Source: Oasisia sp. SBJ-2009
Taxonomy: Eukaryota; Annelida; Polychaeta; Sabellida; Siboglinidae
Assembly: GCA_964017155.1 (NCBI GenBank)
Contig: OZ024867.1
Location: 26,838,609-26,902,608, forward strand
Direction of reading: 5' to 3'
Length of the DNA stretch: 64,000 nt
Positions within the stretch are counted from its first letter, which is position 1. Each line of letters opens with the position of its first letter. This document shows, piece by piece, positions 44,930-59,082 of the stretch. The translations under genes were made by a program, and so were the position numbers. A model generated the notes under the pieces. It was not told the origin of the DNA, made no database searches, and was given only the letters and a program-made list of their open reading frames with translations.

Positions 44930-45640
44930 GAATTCTTAAATAATTTGTCATTTCAAGTTCGGCCTGAGAACCACTCAGCGTATGTCTCCTATTCTGGGGG
45001 TAAGGCCGCCCTGGCGGTAACATTGACAGAGTTAGTCTCGCTTAACCGACTGTCGGCTGGCTGCGGAACTACGCCGAGAAGACCGTCTGGTCTCTTTCCG
45101 GCATTTGTTTGTTTATCCGCGTGATTTATACAATGCTGCCACCTCACGGACACTGCCGAAATATACATTTTGATAAACAACTGCAAATTTGTATTTCTAT
45201 TTATTTTCTGTTAATATAAGTTTAATTTTGAATAGTTTTTTTAATACAGCATTATTTTATAAAAAGGTATCCTTATTTTATTTTGTATGCAATCCGTGTG
45301 GGGCTAGACAATGCTGCCGCCACCTCACGGATACTGGCTAATCCTGCCGTAATTCTTATTATATAAACAACTGTAAATTTGAATTTTTACTTACTTTTGT
45401 GTTAATGTAAGTTCTATGTTGAATACTTTTTATGTGATATTATTATCTTGTAAAAGTATATCGTTTTCTAAATTTTAAATTCATAGTTGGCCTGAGAGCC
45501 AATCAACGTCTCTACCCTAATCTGGGGTAAGGCCGCCCGGATGTTCGAAAATGAAGACCCACTTTTATCCCAGGTGAAATTGAGGGGCTTATAAGTGCTG
45601 CCACCTCACGGAGTCTGGGTAACCGAGGCTATGACAGAGT
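44930..45640. repeat. Dispersed repeat with CTCF-like motifs, inverted copy of 2.19-2.64 kb
   Basis: Contains TGCTGCCACCTCACGG at 45134 and 45595 and a longer form, TGCTGCCGCCACCTCACGG, at 45312. It also has two GGCCTGAGA(A/G)CCA...GGGGTAAGGCCGCCC blocks (about 44962 and 45489), and CTCGCTTAACCGACTGTCGG at about 45037, which matches 2577-2628 in reverse. Partial internal duplication gives two nested copies. Confidence 0.7.
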
Positions 45641-45928
45641 ATTAATATATCAGGCGGATGTTAGGCGCTACACCTGGCGCGTACGTAACCTGGCTAATTT
45701 TTTACAAGTTGTTCCATGCGTACATAATACCCAAAAAAAAAAAGCGTTATAAGGATATTGTTGCGTATGATTTATTTCAGATTCTGTTTCGCAACACGCC
45801 GTTAACTAATTGGTAAGGATAAATATTGGAAAAGTCAGAAAATAAACTATCGTGGAATACTTAAATTGTTCATGTTCCGCTATATGGCGCCACTGTATGC
45901 CGCTCAAGTGACGGCTAGAGCAATTCGT

Positions 45929-46900
<972 letters not shown>

Positions 46901-46901
<1 letters not shown>

Positions 46902-47616
46902 TGTCAGTCAGTCAATCAATCAATCAATTAGTCGGTCAATTAGTCGGTCAATTAACCAATATGTCACTCAATCAGTGTTCATTCAACAATTTCAAACACT
47001 TTAGCTGTACAAATAAGTACAAAATAACACCGAACGTTTCACTAAGGTAACATGCTCTTGAGGAAAGCCTATTCAGTATTCTTAATCAGAATCGGCCAGG
47101 AAATGTAAACACTTTCAAAATGCGTTTCACGTGAATATCTAGGAAATCGTAAGTTATGGAACAGAGAAAACCTTCGATATTTGGATTAAAATCGGTGTTA
47201 AGAGCATGTATGAAAATTAATGAAACAATCCTCTGATTAGCCAACTCAGATTAGTTAGTAGTTTGCATGGAGACAAAGTGAAATATCAATACTTACTAGG
47301 TCAAGTTTCTCATTTCTCAACAATATAGTAGCAGGTTTTTACAATTTAATTTCATAGGTGACAGAAACTCGATTGCTGAAATTACAGCAGTTTGTTTGCT
47401 AAATCGTCTGTGTTCGTGCGCGTACCTGCGTGGATACGAGCGTGCCTGTGCAGTGTGTGTGCTTGTGCGTGTTTGTTTGTTTATTTGTTTGCTTGATATT
47501 TTGTTTGGTTGTAAATTTGTTTGTTGGTTGGTTGGTAGTTTGGTCTTTTGCTGTATTTGTGCTTGTGTGCATGCGTGCATACGTTCTGCATCAAGTGCAA
47601 GTGTTTGCTTGTTTAA

Positions 47617-47654
<38 letters not shown>

Positions 47655-47692
47655 GCCTGTCTTTCTGTCTGTCTGTCTGTATGTCTGTCTGT

Positions 47693-47727
<35 letters not shown>

Positions 47728-47739
47728 CCAGCCTGCATG

Positions 47740-47795
<56 letters not shown>

Positions 47796-47799
47796 CATG

Positions 47800-47871
<72 letters not shown>

Positions 47872-48612
47872 CCAGCCTGTCAGTCAGTCAATCAATCAAT
47901 CAATCAATCAATTAGTCGGTCAATTAACCAATATGTCACTCAATCAGTGTTCATTCAACAATTTCAAACACTTTAGCTGTACAAATAAGTACAAAATAAC
48001 ACCGAACGTTTCACTAAGGTAACATGCTCTTGAGGAAAGCCTATTCAGTATTCTTAATCAGAATCGGCCAGGAAATGTAAACACTTTCAAAATGCGTTTC
48101 ACGTGAATATCTAGGAAATCGTAAGTTATGGAACAGAGAAAACCTTCGATATTTGGATTAAAATCGGTGTTAAGAGCATGTATGAAAATTAGTGAAACAA
48201 TCCTCTGATTAGCCAACTCACATTAGTTAGTAGTTTGCATTGAGACAAAGTGAAATATCAATACTTACTAGGTCAAGTTTCTCATTTCTCAACAATATAG
48301 TAGCAGGTTTTTACAATTTAATTTCATAGGTGACAGAAACTCGATTGCTGAAATTACAGCAGTTTGTTTGCTAAATCGTCTGTGTTCGTGCGCGTACCTG
48401 CGTGGATACGAGCGTGCCTGTGCAGTGTGTGTGCTTGTGCGTGTTTGTTTGTTTGTTTGTTTGTTTGTTTGTTTGTTTGCTTGATATTTTGTTTGGATGT
48501 AAATTTGTTTGTTGGTTGGTTGGTAGTTTGGCCTTTTGCTGTATTTGTGCTTGTGTGCATGCGTGCATACGTTCTGCATCAAGTGCATGCGTGCATGTGT
48601 GTTTGCTTGTTT

Positions 48613-48620
<8 letters not shown>
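46901..48620. repeat. Tandem duplication with 972-bp period
   Basis: About 740 bp of unique sequence (46901-47640) recurs at 47880-48620 with only a few substitutions (for example AATTAATG vs AATTAGTG, CTCAGATT vs CTCACATT). ATTAACCAATATGTCACTC is at 46951 and 47923. The copies are separated and followed by CTGT/CTGC arrays. Confidence 0.95.
47620..47880. repeat. (CTGT)n to (CTGC)n array, first
   Basis: CTGT units switch to about 45 CTGC units, with CCAG and CATG interruptions. Confidence 0.97.
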
Positions 48621-49032
<412 letters not shown>

Positions 49033-49619
49033 CCGAGGCAGTATAAGCTCCTGTACATTAGAAATGTTTACGTACAGGAGATATATCTCATCAGGTGAAT
49101 ATAAAGAAAGGAAGCCAATGAAATACAAGAGACGCATATATAGTGCTTTTTAAATTTGCATAGTCATAGGTTGTCTTGGGTAAGTGTTCATGCGTGCTCG
49201 TGTGTGTCTTTGCTTGAGTGCTGCGCATGTGTGTTTGCTCCAGTTAATTAAACATTATAATAGTAACCTGCCGGGTAGCAGTCTAGTCGTGATCCGAGCA
49301 TTATAAATAATAATCACTATTTATTACTATAATAAAATTATTCGCATACGCCACTACATAACAAAGGTGTCACGTGGTACACGCGTGCAATACAATGACG
49401 CTGCGGAGTCTTGGCTTGAATCATTAACTCTAACTCGAACCAACATTGGCACTCTTGGTTTTATTAAATCGTACAACACACTTCGTGCGTACATTAAACA
49501 AACAACACACGTTGCGATATTATGTTTACACAACAAAGTACATTAACTAAGCACTGTAAACACCAGCCCCTTTCTACCATAGAACCAGAATGTTCCATTT
49601 ATTAATCGATAAGTTGTAT
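49033..49619. other. Non-coding stretch
   Basis: No gene supported. It includes TTTATT at 49598 (AATAAA on the - strand), placed about 17 nt after the stop of the next minus-strand exon. Confidence 0.5.
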
Positions 49620-49923
49620 TTATCTTGCTTTTATGGCACATTTACAGCAGCAATATTTCCGTAGATGCGGTAATTCTTCCAAAACACACAGCGCCTGTTT
49701 CCCGTACCCATTTATCCTGCTGATCTCGTGTGGCCGAGATTTGAACGTGTCGTCGTTGAGATGGTGCGAGACAGTGCCCTCCTATAAACCCTGTCCAGGG
49801 CTCGTCCTTATAGTCACCTGATACAGAATATACTCGCTGGACATCGTGTCCGTGAGGTCAGGTTCGTATTTGTCGTAGTCGACGCCCCCATTGTATTTCA
49901 AGACGTTCTCGTTTGGCGCATAT
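49620..49923 (-). pseudogene. Terminal exon (twin with in-frame TAG)
   Basis: Minus-strand exon: acceptor TTTTCCCTCAG, phase 2 in, 304 nt to a TAA. It aligns end to end with 43482-43785: the DLTDTMSSEYILYQVTI segment, then EISRINGYGK, a Cys, and LRKYCCCK. A TAG at 49782-49784 falls where the twin has a Tyr codon, yet homology continues past it. A one-base loss and gain relative to the twin lie close by. A minus-strand AATAAA follows the TAA. It is either a dead exon or a truncated allele. Confidence 0.6.
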
Positions 49924-50788
49924 CTGAGGGAAAACAAGGAATAGAACGGTTTACTGATGGCATATGTGCGTGGTTACGCTTTTTTATTGTCTCTATATAT
50001 CTCTCTCACTCTCTCTCTTATTTACTTATACATTGATTATTGTTAATTATGCATTTTATTAAAAACTATTTTATTTGTATAACTATCATATGCTTACTTT
50101 GTGTCCTTTTGAGACAAATCGGGCTACGGACAGTGGCGCCGCTCAGTGGGCAAGTTATAGTCCGATATGTACATAGAGGTGCTGCCACCAAGTGGGCATC
50201 ATTGTAGGTAACCTCAGCAATGGTTTATCATTAATTATAAAAGGTAATGGGATTATAATTAACATGTCCTTCCTATACAAATTCACCATACAACAATACA
50301 TTGTATGTCATTTGGATAAATAACAATACATTACTTGTAAAATTAACATGTTGCCCAGTAGATGTGTGCTTAGGTGTTCTTATTATACGTGTGCACTATA
50401 CTGTATTGTTTTATACTTGTGACAGGTACCAGGAAAATGAATTATGCCCCCAAAGAAACCTGACTTTCCAGCTTCACCTGAAAATAAATACTGCTAGCAC
50501 AAACGTACATCAAATCTAAAGTATGTTGTTCTCGGTGGCAACCCCCTGAAGATGATGTCACTAAAATGTCACAAAACACATGCTGCTTATTAGTTATACA
50601 AAATACAAGAAGCTTTATTTAACGTCGGATTACATGTTAATTTGATAACAGTAGTTCATCTGAGCTATTTTCCGAAAAACAAGTGTAAAGCAACGAGACA
50701 TAAAACATAAAAAGTATACAGAGTATTTAAAATGACAACAATAAAACATATAACATACGGGTAATGAGTACAAAATATATAAAATAAC
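49924..50788. other. Intronic or intergenic stretch with two CTCF-like motifs
   Basis: The motifs are listed separately. Otherwise no gene is seen. Confidence 0.5.
50131..50196. promoter_or_regulatory. Pair of CTCF-like motifs
   Basis: GTGGCGCCGCTCAGTGGG (about 50133) and GTGCTGCCACCAAGTGGG (50179). The second reads CCCACTTGGTGGCAGCAC in reverse, one mismatch from the CTCF core. Both point the same way, about 45 bp apart. Confidence 0.4.
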
Positions 50789-50791
50789 ATA

Positions 50792-50872
<81 letters not shown>

Positions 50873-50916
50873 TCTTGCAATATACATCATGTTTTCAAAC
50901 AAAGTATCTAAACAGT

Positions 50917-51002
<86 letters not shown>
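50789..51002. repeat. Two (TA)n tracts
   Basis: About 50789-50872 and 50922-51002, separated by 50 bp. Confidence 0.97.
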
Positions 51003-51004
<2 letters not shown>

Positions 51005-51088
51005 TAGGACCACCGTTTATATACTTTAATTGAAAACATTATTTTTTATTTTCCTTTCGTTATCTTAATCCTGATTGATAGCTACTAG

Positions 51089-52104
51089 TAGCGACATCTG
51101 GTGAACCTGGTCAGATACATACATAGTTTTGTTTTAGTAAGAAGATACGGAATTGTAACCGTTACCGGTCATATAGCTATATTTCCATAGACCGCTATAT
51201 GACCGTAACCGATCATTTAGATTTCGGGCTGTGTCCTTACGTATTCGCTCTAATAGCGTATAAGAAAATATGAGCTACCTGAACGAATAGTTCGCCATAT
51301 TGTTCGACCTTATCAGGTCAACATTTGCCACTGTTTTATTAATATCACAAATTACGCTGCTCATCGTTGTATTTAATCAAGTTCGTAATTTTGTTGGGAG
51401 CCAATTAAAAACATATAACTGCCTTTTCTTAACGGAATGCCTCGAATTAAACAGGGTCCCTCTGGCGTATAGAATACATATGCCTTATCAAAACGCGTAG
51501 GTTACAATCGGTTCAACTATCGGCCGGACTACTTGTGTGAGTTACCGTAACCACAATTAGCTGTTAGCGTGGTCACCCGGTGGCAGCAGTGGACTATAAT
51601 ATATGCAGGCCACATGAGTAGATACCACCATTGATTTCCCATAGGCGCCCATTGTAACGTTTCTTTGATTCCCCGCTATGTTTCTTAATTCATATTATTG
51701 TTTCTTAATTCATAGCCTGTGTTCACACATGTCATGTACAACTTTCGTTAAAATGATATATCTCTCCTACAATCCAATATGTAACCTGACGCCCTTCCAC
51801 GTTTGTTCCAATCAGACGGCGATTGTCCATGTTGACACCTCTAAGCCACCTAACACCTGTAGGCATATTCTTCTGGTCACTGTCTGACAAATGTCATTAT
51901 TTCGCGGCTTTGATGCAATGCTGCACAACAGTATAATTTCCATTAATGCAGTCATACATTTCGTGCTTCCAGAAATGAAAATAAAAATGCTCAATGCAGT
52001 TCTTTTAAGCAGGATTGCAATGATGAACCCAATGATGAATCCACCTGGTGGTATTTCCCCACAAGACAAGGCGACATAACGGGTGTTGGTCACGTGGTGG
52101 CAGT
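51089..52104. promoter_or_regulatory. Three further CTCF-like motifs
   Basis: TAGCGACATCTGGTGA at 51089 (reverse TCACCAGATGTCGC), TCACCCGGTGGCAGCAG at 51573, and GGTCACGTGGTGGCAGT at 52088. Each is one or two mismatches from CCASYAGRKGGCRS by eye. Confidence 0.35.
51161..51209. other. Near-perfect 16-bp inverted repeat
   Basis: GTTACCGGTCATATAGC (51161-51177) pairs with GCTATATGACCGTAAC (51194-51209), with one bulged C and a 16-nt loop. Unknown role. Confidence 0.6.
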
Positions 52105-53889
52105 CTAAAAGGCACTGAAACAATATCAGCCAATGTCGTACGGAGGTGACCTTTCGAGAACGTTGCACATGTTTACGTCATCACCAGAAAGTGTCTCAAC
52201 TCTGAAGGCGATCATACACACTCAATTCCTATCAGACACGTGTGTTCCGATACCCAAAAAAATTGCGCATTACAATGATTCGCATCTGCTCTATCCTCAG
52301 TGGAACAGTTACCTTTACCCGTAAGACCCAGACATTGTCTTACTATAAAGTAGTATGTCTGGTGATTTGTTGCTATGTCGGTTCGCCTGCTCCACGTTCA
52401 CACAGTGTCGTATATCTATCACTTAACAGGCTGTTTAGCTGGTATGATTATGCTACCATTGTTTGCCTCTGTGTAACAATATTGCCAATGTCGCCAGCTC
52501 TGATGGTGGAATTAAGGTAATGTCCGATCAGCTATAGGTGTTTTCTCTAAATGTAATGTCTTAATTACACAACATTCACAGACGCACATACGCACGTACG
52601 CTCGTACGCACGCACGCACGCACGCACGCGTGTTAACGTACAGTCCATACGTATTCATTGATCGCGACCATTTCCCCAATTTCACGTCAAGTTCCGTCCC
52701 GGAGTTTGCAGTGAGGGACAGACCGTGTGCACACAAGCTCTTCACTGGCAATACGGTTTGTGCGGCTTTTATTCTACGTTGGCATTTTAAACAGGGGTTT
52801 ATGAAGGGCTCAACAGAGGGAAACAGGCGAAGCCATGATCAAACTGTAGGTATTTCATTAACATTTTCGGAAGAACTTTGGCACAATTGTCGCACTTGTT
52901 CTGTTTTCTGGCAATCATGTTGTCCCTATTCATCAAGTGTTCTACCATGCATGAGTAGACAACAGTGATAAATCATGCTCTTTGTTGGTGGTAATGTTGT
53001 ATTCGTGTAAATGTCTATCAGTACAGTATCATCGATCGACCAGATTCTGACCGGTCTGATTGTAAGCGCGCAATTTTCGTACAGGTCTATGAGTAATTGT
53101 GTTGTCACTAATTAGTCTAAACATACATTTCCCCTAACCATTTCATGTCTGAGCGTAGTTCACGCAATTGCTAAGTTAACCGATTAGCACTCAAGTCGGG
53201 CATTGACGGTCACCTCGAATCTCCTTAGGTCGGCCATAGCCGGCCAGCGAATACATAACAGCGTTTGAATTCGGTTTACGTGGTTTACGTGCATCTAGTG
53301 ACTAAGAGATGCAATAAATGCAACACCTATCTAGACATATAACATTACATTGTGACTATTTTGGATACTTCCGTTCTCAATTTGTTTTCGAAATTTAACA
53401 GCAATATTTGATTTTTTCGACATTTTAAAATGTCCTCAAGCCACGGGTTGGCCACGTGTAAAGCTAAGATGTGTAATATATTATAAAAAAATGTATACCA
53501 ATGTTTTTTTAAATAAACCCTACTTGTAGCAATATAAATCCAAGCATAACAAAGTTACACCGCAACAAAGTAGCTATTTTACAAAAGGTTTCAAAATGTC
53601 ATTGTGTCAACCAAGAAATTGTCAACATATTTTAACATTATAACAACAGTTTTGACACCACTGTGTAGGCAATTTTATTATCTACAACATGCATACAACA
53701 TGCAATTGCGAGAATTTAATAATAAAGGCGCTAGAGCAAAGACAATGGCGCAAGCAATATTTTTAAACATCTAAGTCAAATAGTTGAGGACCCACAGGCA
53801 TCACGTTAAAATCGGCTGCGTGCAAATGGGTTAAGCTCTGTAGCCAAAATGCACATTAGGTTTGCCGTTCCGAACATTTCATTTGTTGC
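52105..53889. other. Non-coding stretch
   Basis: Short open frames without recognisable features. A short ACGCACG-type repeat lies at about 52590-52630. No gene supported. Confidence 0.45.
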
Positions 53890-55948
53890 CGGACACAGGG
53901 CATATCCAACGTTACTTTAGTCTGGTGCCACACGCATTGTATATCCAACGTTATGTTAGTCTAGTGTCACACACATTGTATATCGAACGTTATGTTTGTC
54001 TAGTGCCACACACAGTGTATATCCAATGTTATATTAGTATAGTGCCACACATTGTATATCCAACGTTATGTTAGTCTAGTGCCACACAAATTGTATATCC
54101 AACGTTATGTTAGTCTAGTGCCACACACATTGTATATCCAACGTTATGTTACTCTGGTGCCACACACATTGTATATCCAACGTTATGTTAATCTAGTGCC
54201 ACACACATTGTATATCCAACGTTATGTTAGTCTGGTGCCACACATATTGTATATCCAACGTTATGTTAGTCTAGTGCCACACACATTGTATATCCAACGT
54301 TATGTTAGTCTAGTGCCACACACATTGTATATCCAACGTTATGTTAGTCTAGTGCCACACACATTGTATATCCAACGTTATGTTAGTCTGGTGCCACACA
54401 CATTGTATATCCAACGTTATGTTAGTCTAGTGCCACACACATTGTACATCCAACGTTATGTTAGTCTGGTGCCACACACATTGTATATCCAACGTTATGT
54501 TACTCTGGTGCCACACACATTGTATATCCAACGTTATGTTAGTCTAGTGCCACACACATTGTATATCCAACGTTATGTTAGTCTGGTGCCACACACATTG
54601 TATATCCAACGTTATGTTAGTCTAGTGCCACACACATTGTATATCCAACGTTATGTTACTCTGGTGCCACACACATTGTACATCCAACGTTATGTTAGTC
54701 TGGTGCCACACACATTGTATATCCAACGCTATGTTAGTCTGGTGCCACACACATTGTATATCCAACGTTATGTTAGTCTAGTGCAACACATTGTATAGGC
54801 AACGTTATTTTAGTCTGGTGCCACAAACATTGTATATCAAACCTTATGTTAGTCTGGTGCTACACACATTGTATATCCAACGTTAAGTTAGTCTGGTGCC
54901 ACACACATTGTATATCCAACGATATGTTAGTCTAGTGCCACACACACATTGTATATCCAACGTTATGTTACTCTGGTGCCACACAAATTGTATATCCAAC
55001 GTTATGTTAGTCTAGTGCCACACACATTGTATATCCAACGTTATGTTAGTCTGGCGCCACACACATGGTATATCCAACGTTATGTTACTCTGGTGCCACA
55101 CACATTGTATATCCAACGTTATGTTAGTCTAGTGCCACACACATTGTATATCCAACGTTATGTTAGTCTGGTGCCACACATATTGTATATCCAACGTTAT
55201 GTTAGTCTAGTGCCACACACATTGTATATCCAACGTTATGTTAGTCTAGTGCCACACACATTGTATATCCAACGTTATGTTAGTCTGGTGCCACACACAT
55301 TGTATATCCAACGTTATGTTAGTCTAGTGCCACACACATTGTAAATCCAACGTTATGTTAGTCTGGTGCCACACACATTGTATATCCAACGTTATGTTAC
55401 TCTGGTGCCACACACATTGTATATCCAACGATATGTTAGTCTGGTGCCACACACATTGTATATCCAACGTTATGTTAGTCTAGTGCCACACACATTGTAT
55501 ATCCAACGTTATGTTACTCTGGTGCCACACACATTGTATATCCAACGCTATGTTAGTCTGGTGCCACACACATTGTATATCCAACGTTATGTTAGTCTAG
55601 TGCCACACATTGTATAGGCAACGTTATTTTAAGATGGTGCCACAAACATTGTATATCAAACCTTATGTTAGTCTGGTGCTACACACATTGTATATCCAAC
55701 GTTAAGTTAGTCTGGTGCCACACACATTGTATATCCAACGATATGTTAGTCTAGTGCCACACACATTGTATATCCAACGTTATGTTACTCTGGTGCCACA
55801 CACATTGTATATCCAACGTTATGTTAGTATGGTGCCACACACATTGTATATCCAACGTTATGTTAGTCTAGTGCCACACACATTGTATATCCAACGTTAT
55901 GTTACTCTGGTGCCACACATATTGTATATCCAACGTTATGTTAGTCTA
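53890..55948. repeat. 39-bp satellite, array 1, with 21-unit higher-order repeat
   Basis: Unit TTGTATATCCAACGTTATGT plus TAGTCTGGTGCCACACACA, 39 bp, about 50 copies. Variants are TCTAGTG, CTCTGGTG and AACGATATG. A run of rare variants (TTGTATAGGC, CAAACCTTATG, CGTTAAGTTA) at 54791-54900 recurs 819 bp later at 55610-55720, so a 21-unit higher-order repeat exists. The Tyr-Ile-Gln-Arg-Tyr-Val frame is open only because 39 is a multiple of 3. Confidence 0.97.
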
Positions 55949-56327
55949 GTTTACATTAGGCATGTAGCTAGTTCGAAAGTTATGCTATGCTAGCGTAGTT
56001 TACACCAGACCGTGACACAACAAGTCAATCTTTCGCAATGACACCTTCGGGTAAATATAACGTCACTCGTTTATGTCGAGATTAAGACCAGGATAGGTGT
56101 ACGATATGTCACAACGGACAGTTCAATTCAGTTAATGCAAATGTGGAATGTCACACAATGTAATCAATGGCATAGAATTCTGCCAATAATTCGTAACTAA
56201 TATACTACAAGCACACAAAGTACATCAATGTCATGCTTACTTTCAATAAATGGTACACCACAATATCACACAATTTACTCGATGGCCAAAAACAATTACT
56301 ATATCGATCACATTCAGTAAATACTTA
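55949..56327. repeat. Spacer interrupting the 39-bp satellite, copy 1
   Basis: About 376 bp beginning TTTACATTAGGCATGTAGCT, duplicated almost exactly at 57228-57603. Confidence 0.93.
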
Positions 56328-57080
56328 TGTTACTCTGGTGCCACACACATTGTATATCCAACGTTATGTTAGTCTGGTTCCACACACATTGAATATCCAA
56401 CTTTATGTTAGTCTGGTGCCACACACATTGTATATCCAACTTTATGTTAGTTTGGTGCCACACACACATTGTATATCCAACTTTATGTTAGTCTAGTGTC
56501 ACACACATTGAATATCCAACTTTATGTTAGTCTGGTGCCACACACATTGTATATCCAACGTTATGTTAGTCTATGTTAGTCTATTGCCACACACATTGTA
56601 TATCCAACGTTATATTACTCTGGTCCCACACACATTGTATATCCAACGTTATGTTAGTCTAGTGCCACACACACATTGTATATCCAACGTTATGCTAGTA
56701 TAGTGCCACACACATTGTATATCCAACGTTATGTTAGTCTGGTGCCACACACATTGTATATCCAACGTTATGTTAGTCTAGTGCCACACACATTGTATAT
56801 CCAACGTTATGTTACTCTGGTGCCACACACATTGTATATCCAACGTTATGTTAGTCTAGTGCCACACACATTGTATATCCAACGTTATGTTAGTCTAGTG
56901 CCACACACATTGTATATCCAACGTTATGTTAGTCTGGTGCCACACACATTGTATATCCAACGTTATGTTAGTCTAGTGCCACACACATTGTGTAACCAAC
57001 GTTATGTTAGGCTGGTGTCACACACATTGTATATCCAACGTTATGTTAGGCTGGTGCCACACACATTGTATATCCAACGA
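56328..57080. repeat. 39-bp satellite, array 2
   Basis: About 19 copies of the same unit, with more variants at its left edge (AACTTTATG). Confidence 0.95.
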
Positions 57081-57227
57081 TTTAATTATGTTTTGTCCAA
57101 TCAAACAAATTCCATTTCGTGACACTCGTCCATATCGAGATCAAAGGCATATCATCACCCAAAGTGTTTACTTTGACCGACTAATAATATTGCTCGTGCA
57201 AATATTGACGTAAATATGTAGTAATTT

Positions 57228-57603
57228 GTTTACATTAGGCATGTAGCTAGTTTGAATGTTATGCTATGCTAGCGTAGTTTACACCAGACCGTGACACAAC
57301 AAGTCAATCTTTCGAAATGACCCCTTCGGGTAAATATAACGTCACTCGTTTATGTCGAGATTAAAACCAGGATAGGTGTACGATATGTCACAACGGACAG
57401 TTCAATTCAGTTAATGCAAATGTGGAATGTCACATAATTTAATCGATGGCATATAATTCTGCCAATAATTCGTAACTAATATACTACAAGCACACAAAGT
57501 ACATCAAAGTCATGCTTACTTTCAATAAATGGTACACCACAATATCACACAATTTACTCGATGGCAAAAACAATTACTATATCGATCACATTCAGTAAAT
57601 ACT
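57228..57603. repeat. Spacer, copy 2
   Basis: Direct duplicate of 55949-56327 at a distance of 1279 bp, with few differences (GATGGCCAAAAAC vs GATGGCAAAAAC; GACACC vs GACCCC). Confidence 0.93.
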
Positions 57604-57916
57604 GCGCTATTACTTTAATCACGCACAATGTATGTGTCAGTCGCTTAACACAACATGACTAGTAAAACAATCACACAATGTTTTCCAAACACAAATACAA
57701 TACAAAAATCAACTAAGCTATTACTATATAGCAATGCTAGCAAAGGTTGTGATATATCCTAGCACAAACAGTCGTATCGGTGATTAAATAATAACATAAT
57801 AAACAATGATTATAACTGTTTGTAACATCAAACGCATAATCACAAGCACGATACACAAATTCAGACATACATGCACATATACACGCTCTGTGCACTCATA
57901 TAGACGTACATACAAA

Positions 57917-57917
<1 letters not shown>
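57604..57917. other. Unique AT-rich stretch
   Basis: Nothing recognised. Confidence 0.5.
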
Positions 57918-57964
<47 letters not shown>

Positions 57965-58034
57965 CACGCTCGCGCGTACACACACATATCCACACACATA
58001 CACGCACACGCACACACACTCGCACACACACTCG

Positions 58035-58090
<56 letters not shown>

Positions 58091-58094
58091 CACA

Positions 58095-58180
<86 letters not shown>

Positions 58181-58209
58181 GCACGCACGCACGCACGCAC
58201 GCACGCACT
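57918..58209. repeat. (TA)n then (CA)n/(CACG)n compound microsatellite
   Basis: (TA)n to 57962, then CA-rich with CGCACA and CTCG units, ending in (ACGC)n. It abuts the donor of the minus-strand exon at 58222. Confidence 0.97.
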
Positions 58210-58221
58210 CGGTCACCTCAC

Positions 58222-58527
58222 CATGAATGAAGTCGGCCAACACCAGGAAGTGGTACTTGGAGCAGACGAGGTGGCGACCAGTGATGGTGAGGGTAAAAGA
58301 CGCCTTCATCGCTTCCGGCACACGTCTCTTGATGCTGAGGCTACCAAACTTGCATGTCCCCTTCCGCTGCGGACACCACTGTCCGTCTGAGTAGATATAC
58401 ATGATAGAACTTGTCAGAGGGAAGCACAAGTCGTTGTTGGAATCGACCAGTTGCGCCGTCTTTACCAAGGACATCGGCGGATCCAGCTCGAGACCTGTCG
58501 ACTCCACAAGTTGTCTGCCAGACGCCT
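58222..58527 (-). CDS. Minus-strand exon D: Cys-rich segment
   Basis: Acceptor TGTCGTTGCAG, phase 1 in, donor CATG|GTGAGG, phase 1 out, 306 nt, no stop. It encodes LVESTGLELDPPMSLVKTAQ and onward, then SDGQWCPQRKGTCKFGSLSI and KASFTLTITGRHLVCSKYHF. The last part is beta-strand-like and may begin an NTR-like domain (a weak idea). A coherent, apparently intact coding exon. Confidence 0.7.
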
Positions 58528-59082
58528 CTGCAACGACATAATTCAATGAATTACTTCAGACACGAATACATGCACACACAACTGACATATTGATAGCGTT
58601 ACATATATCGGTGGACATGCAAAGGAAACAAGCTAATTATATTAAATATATGCACAGCATATATTAAAAAAAAAATCCTTTTCAATTTAATTGCACATAT
58701 GTCACTAAATTATCTCGAGATTTAACAAACCATCTCGTAATCCTTGCTGTGTGTACAGCTCAACGATTGCAAGTATTATATGTTTCTCGGTTAACATGTC
58801 CTGAATGTATATACAATGTGTGTGTTTTGACTGTTCGCTAGTGGAAACAAATAACTCGATGAATATGGTTGCATCACTACTGTCGGTTTGTAGTAGAAAC
58901 AGCTTTATGAACACGTTATCATAACAATCATGCAACTTGAGAATGTTGCGAATACTTTGGTTCTACCATAGTTGAGACATGCGCGTCAACATTTTAATAA
59001 TTAAAATTATTCACATTAACACATAGACATCGTTAATGTTTTCATGTAACACCGTGCCATATTTAATTGTCATTTCCGTTAC

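Noticed and set aside
53890..57080. CRISPR array resemblance (39-bp direct repeats)
   Set aside because: Repeats are head-to-tail with no unique spacers of constant size, and the genome is eukaryotic.
54052..57122. LYIQRYVSLVPHT-repeat proteins
   Set aside because: The 39-bp unit is a multiple of 3, so the frame stays open by arithmetic; degenerate units and the spacer break it.
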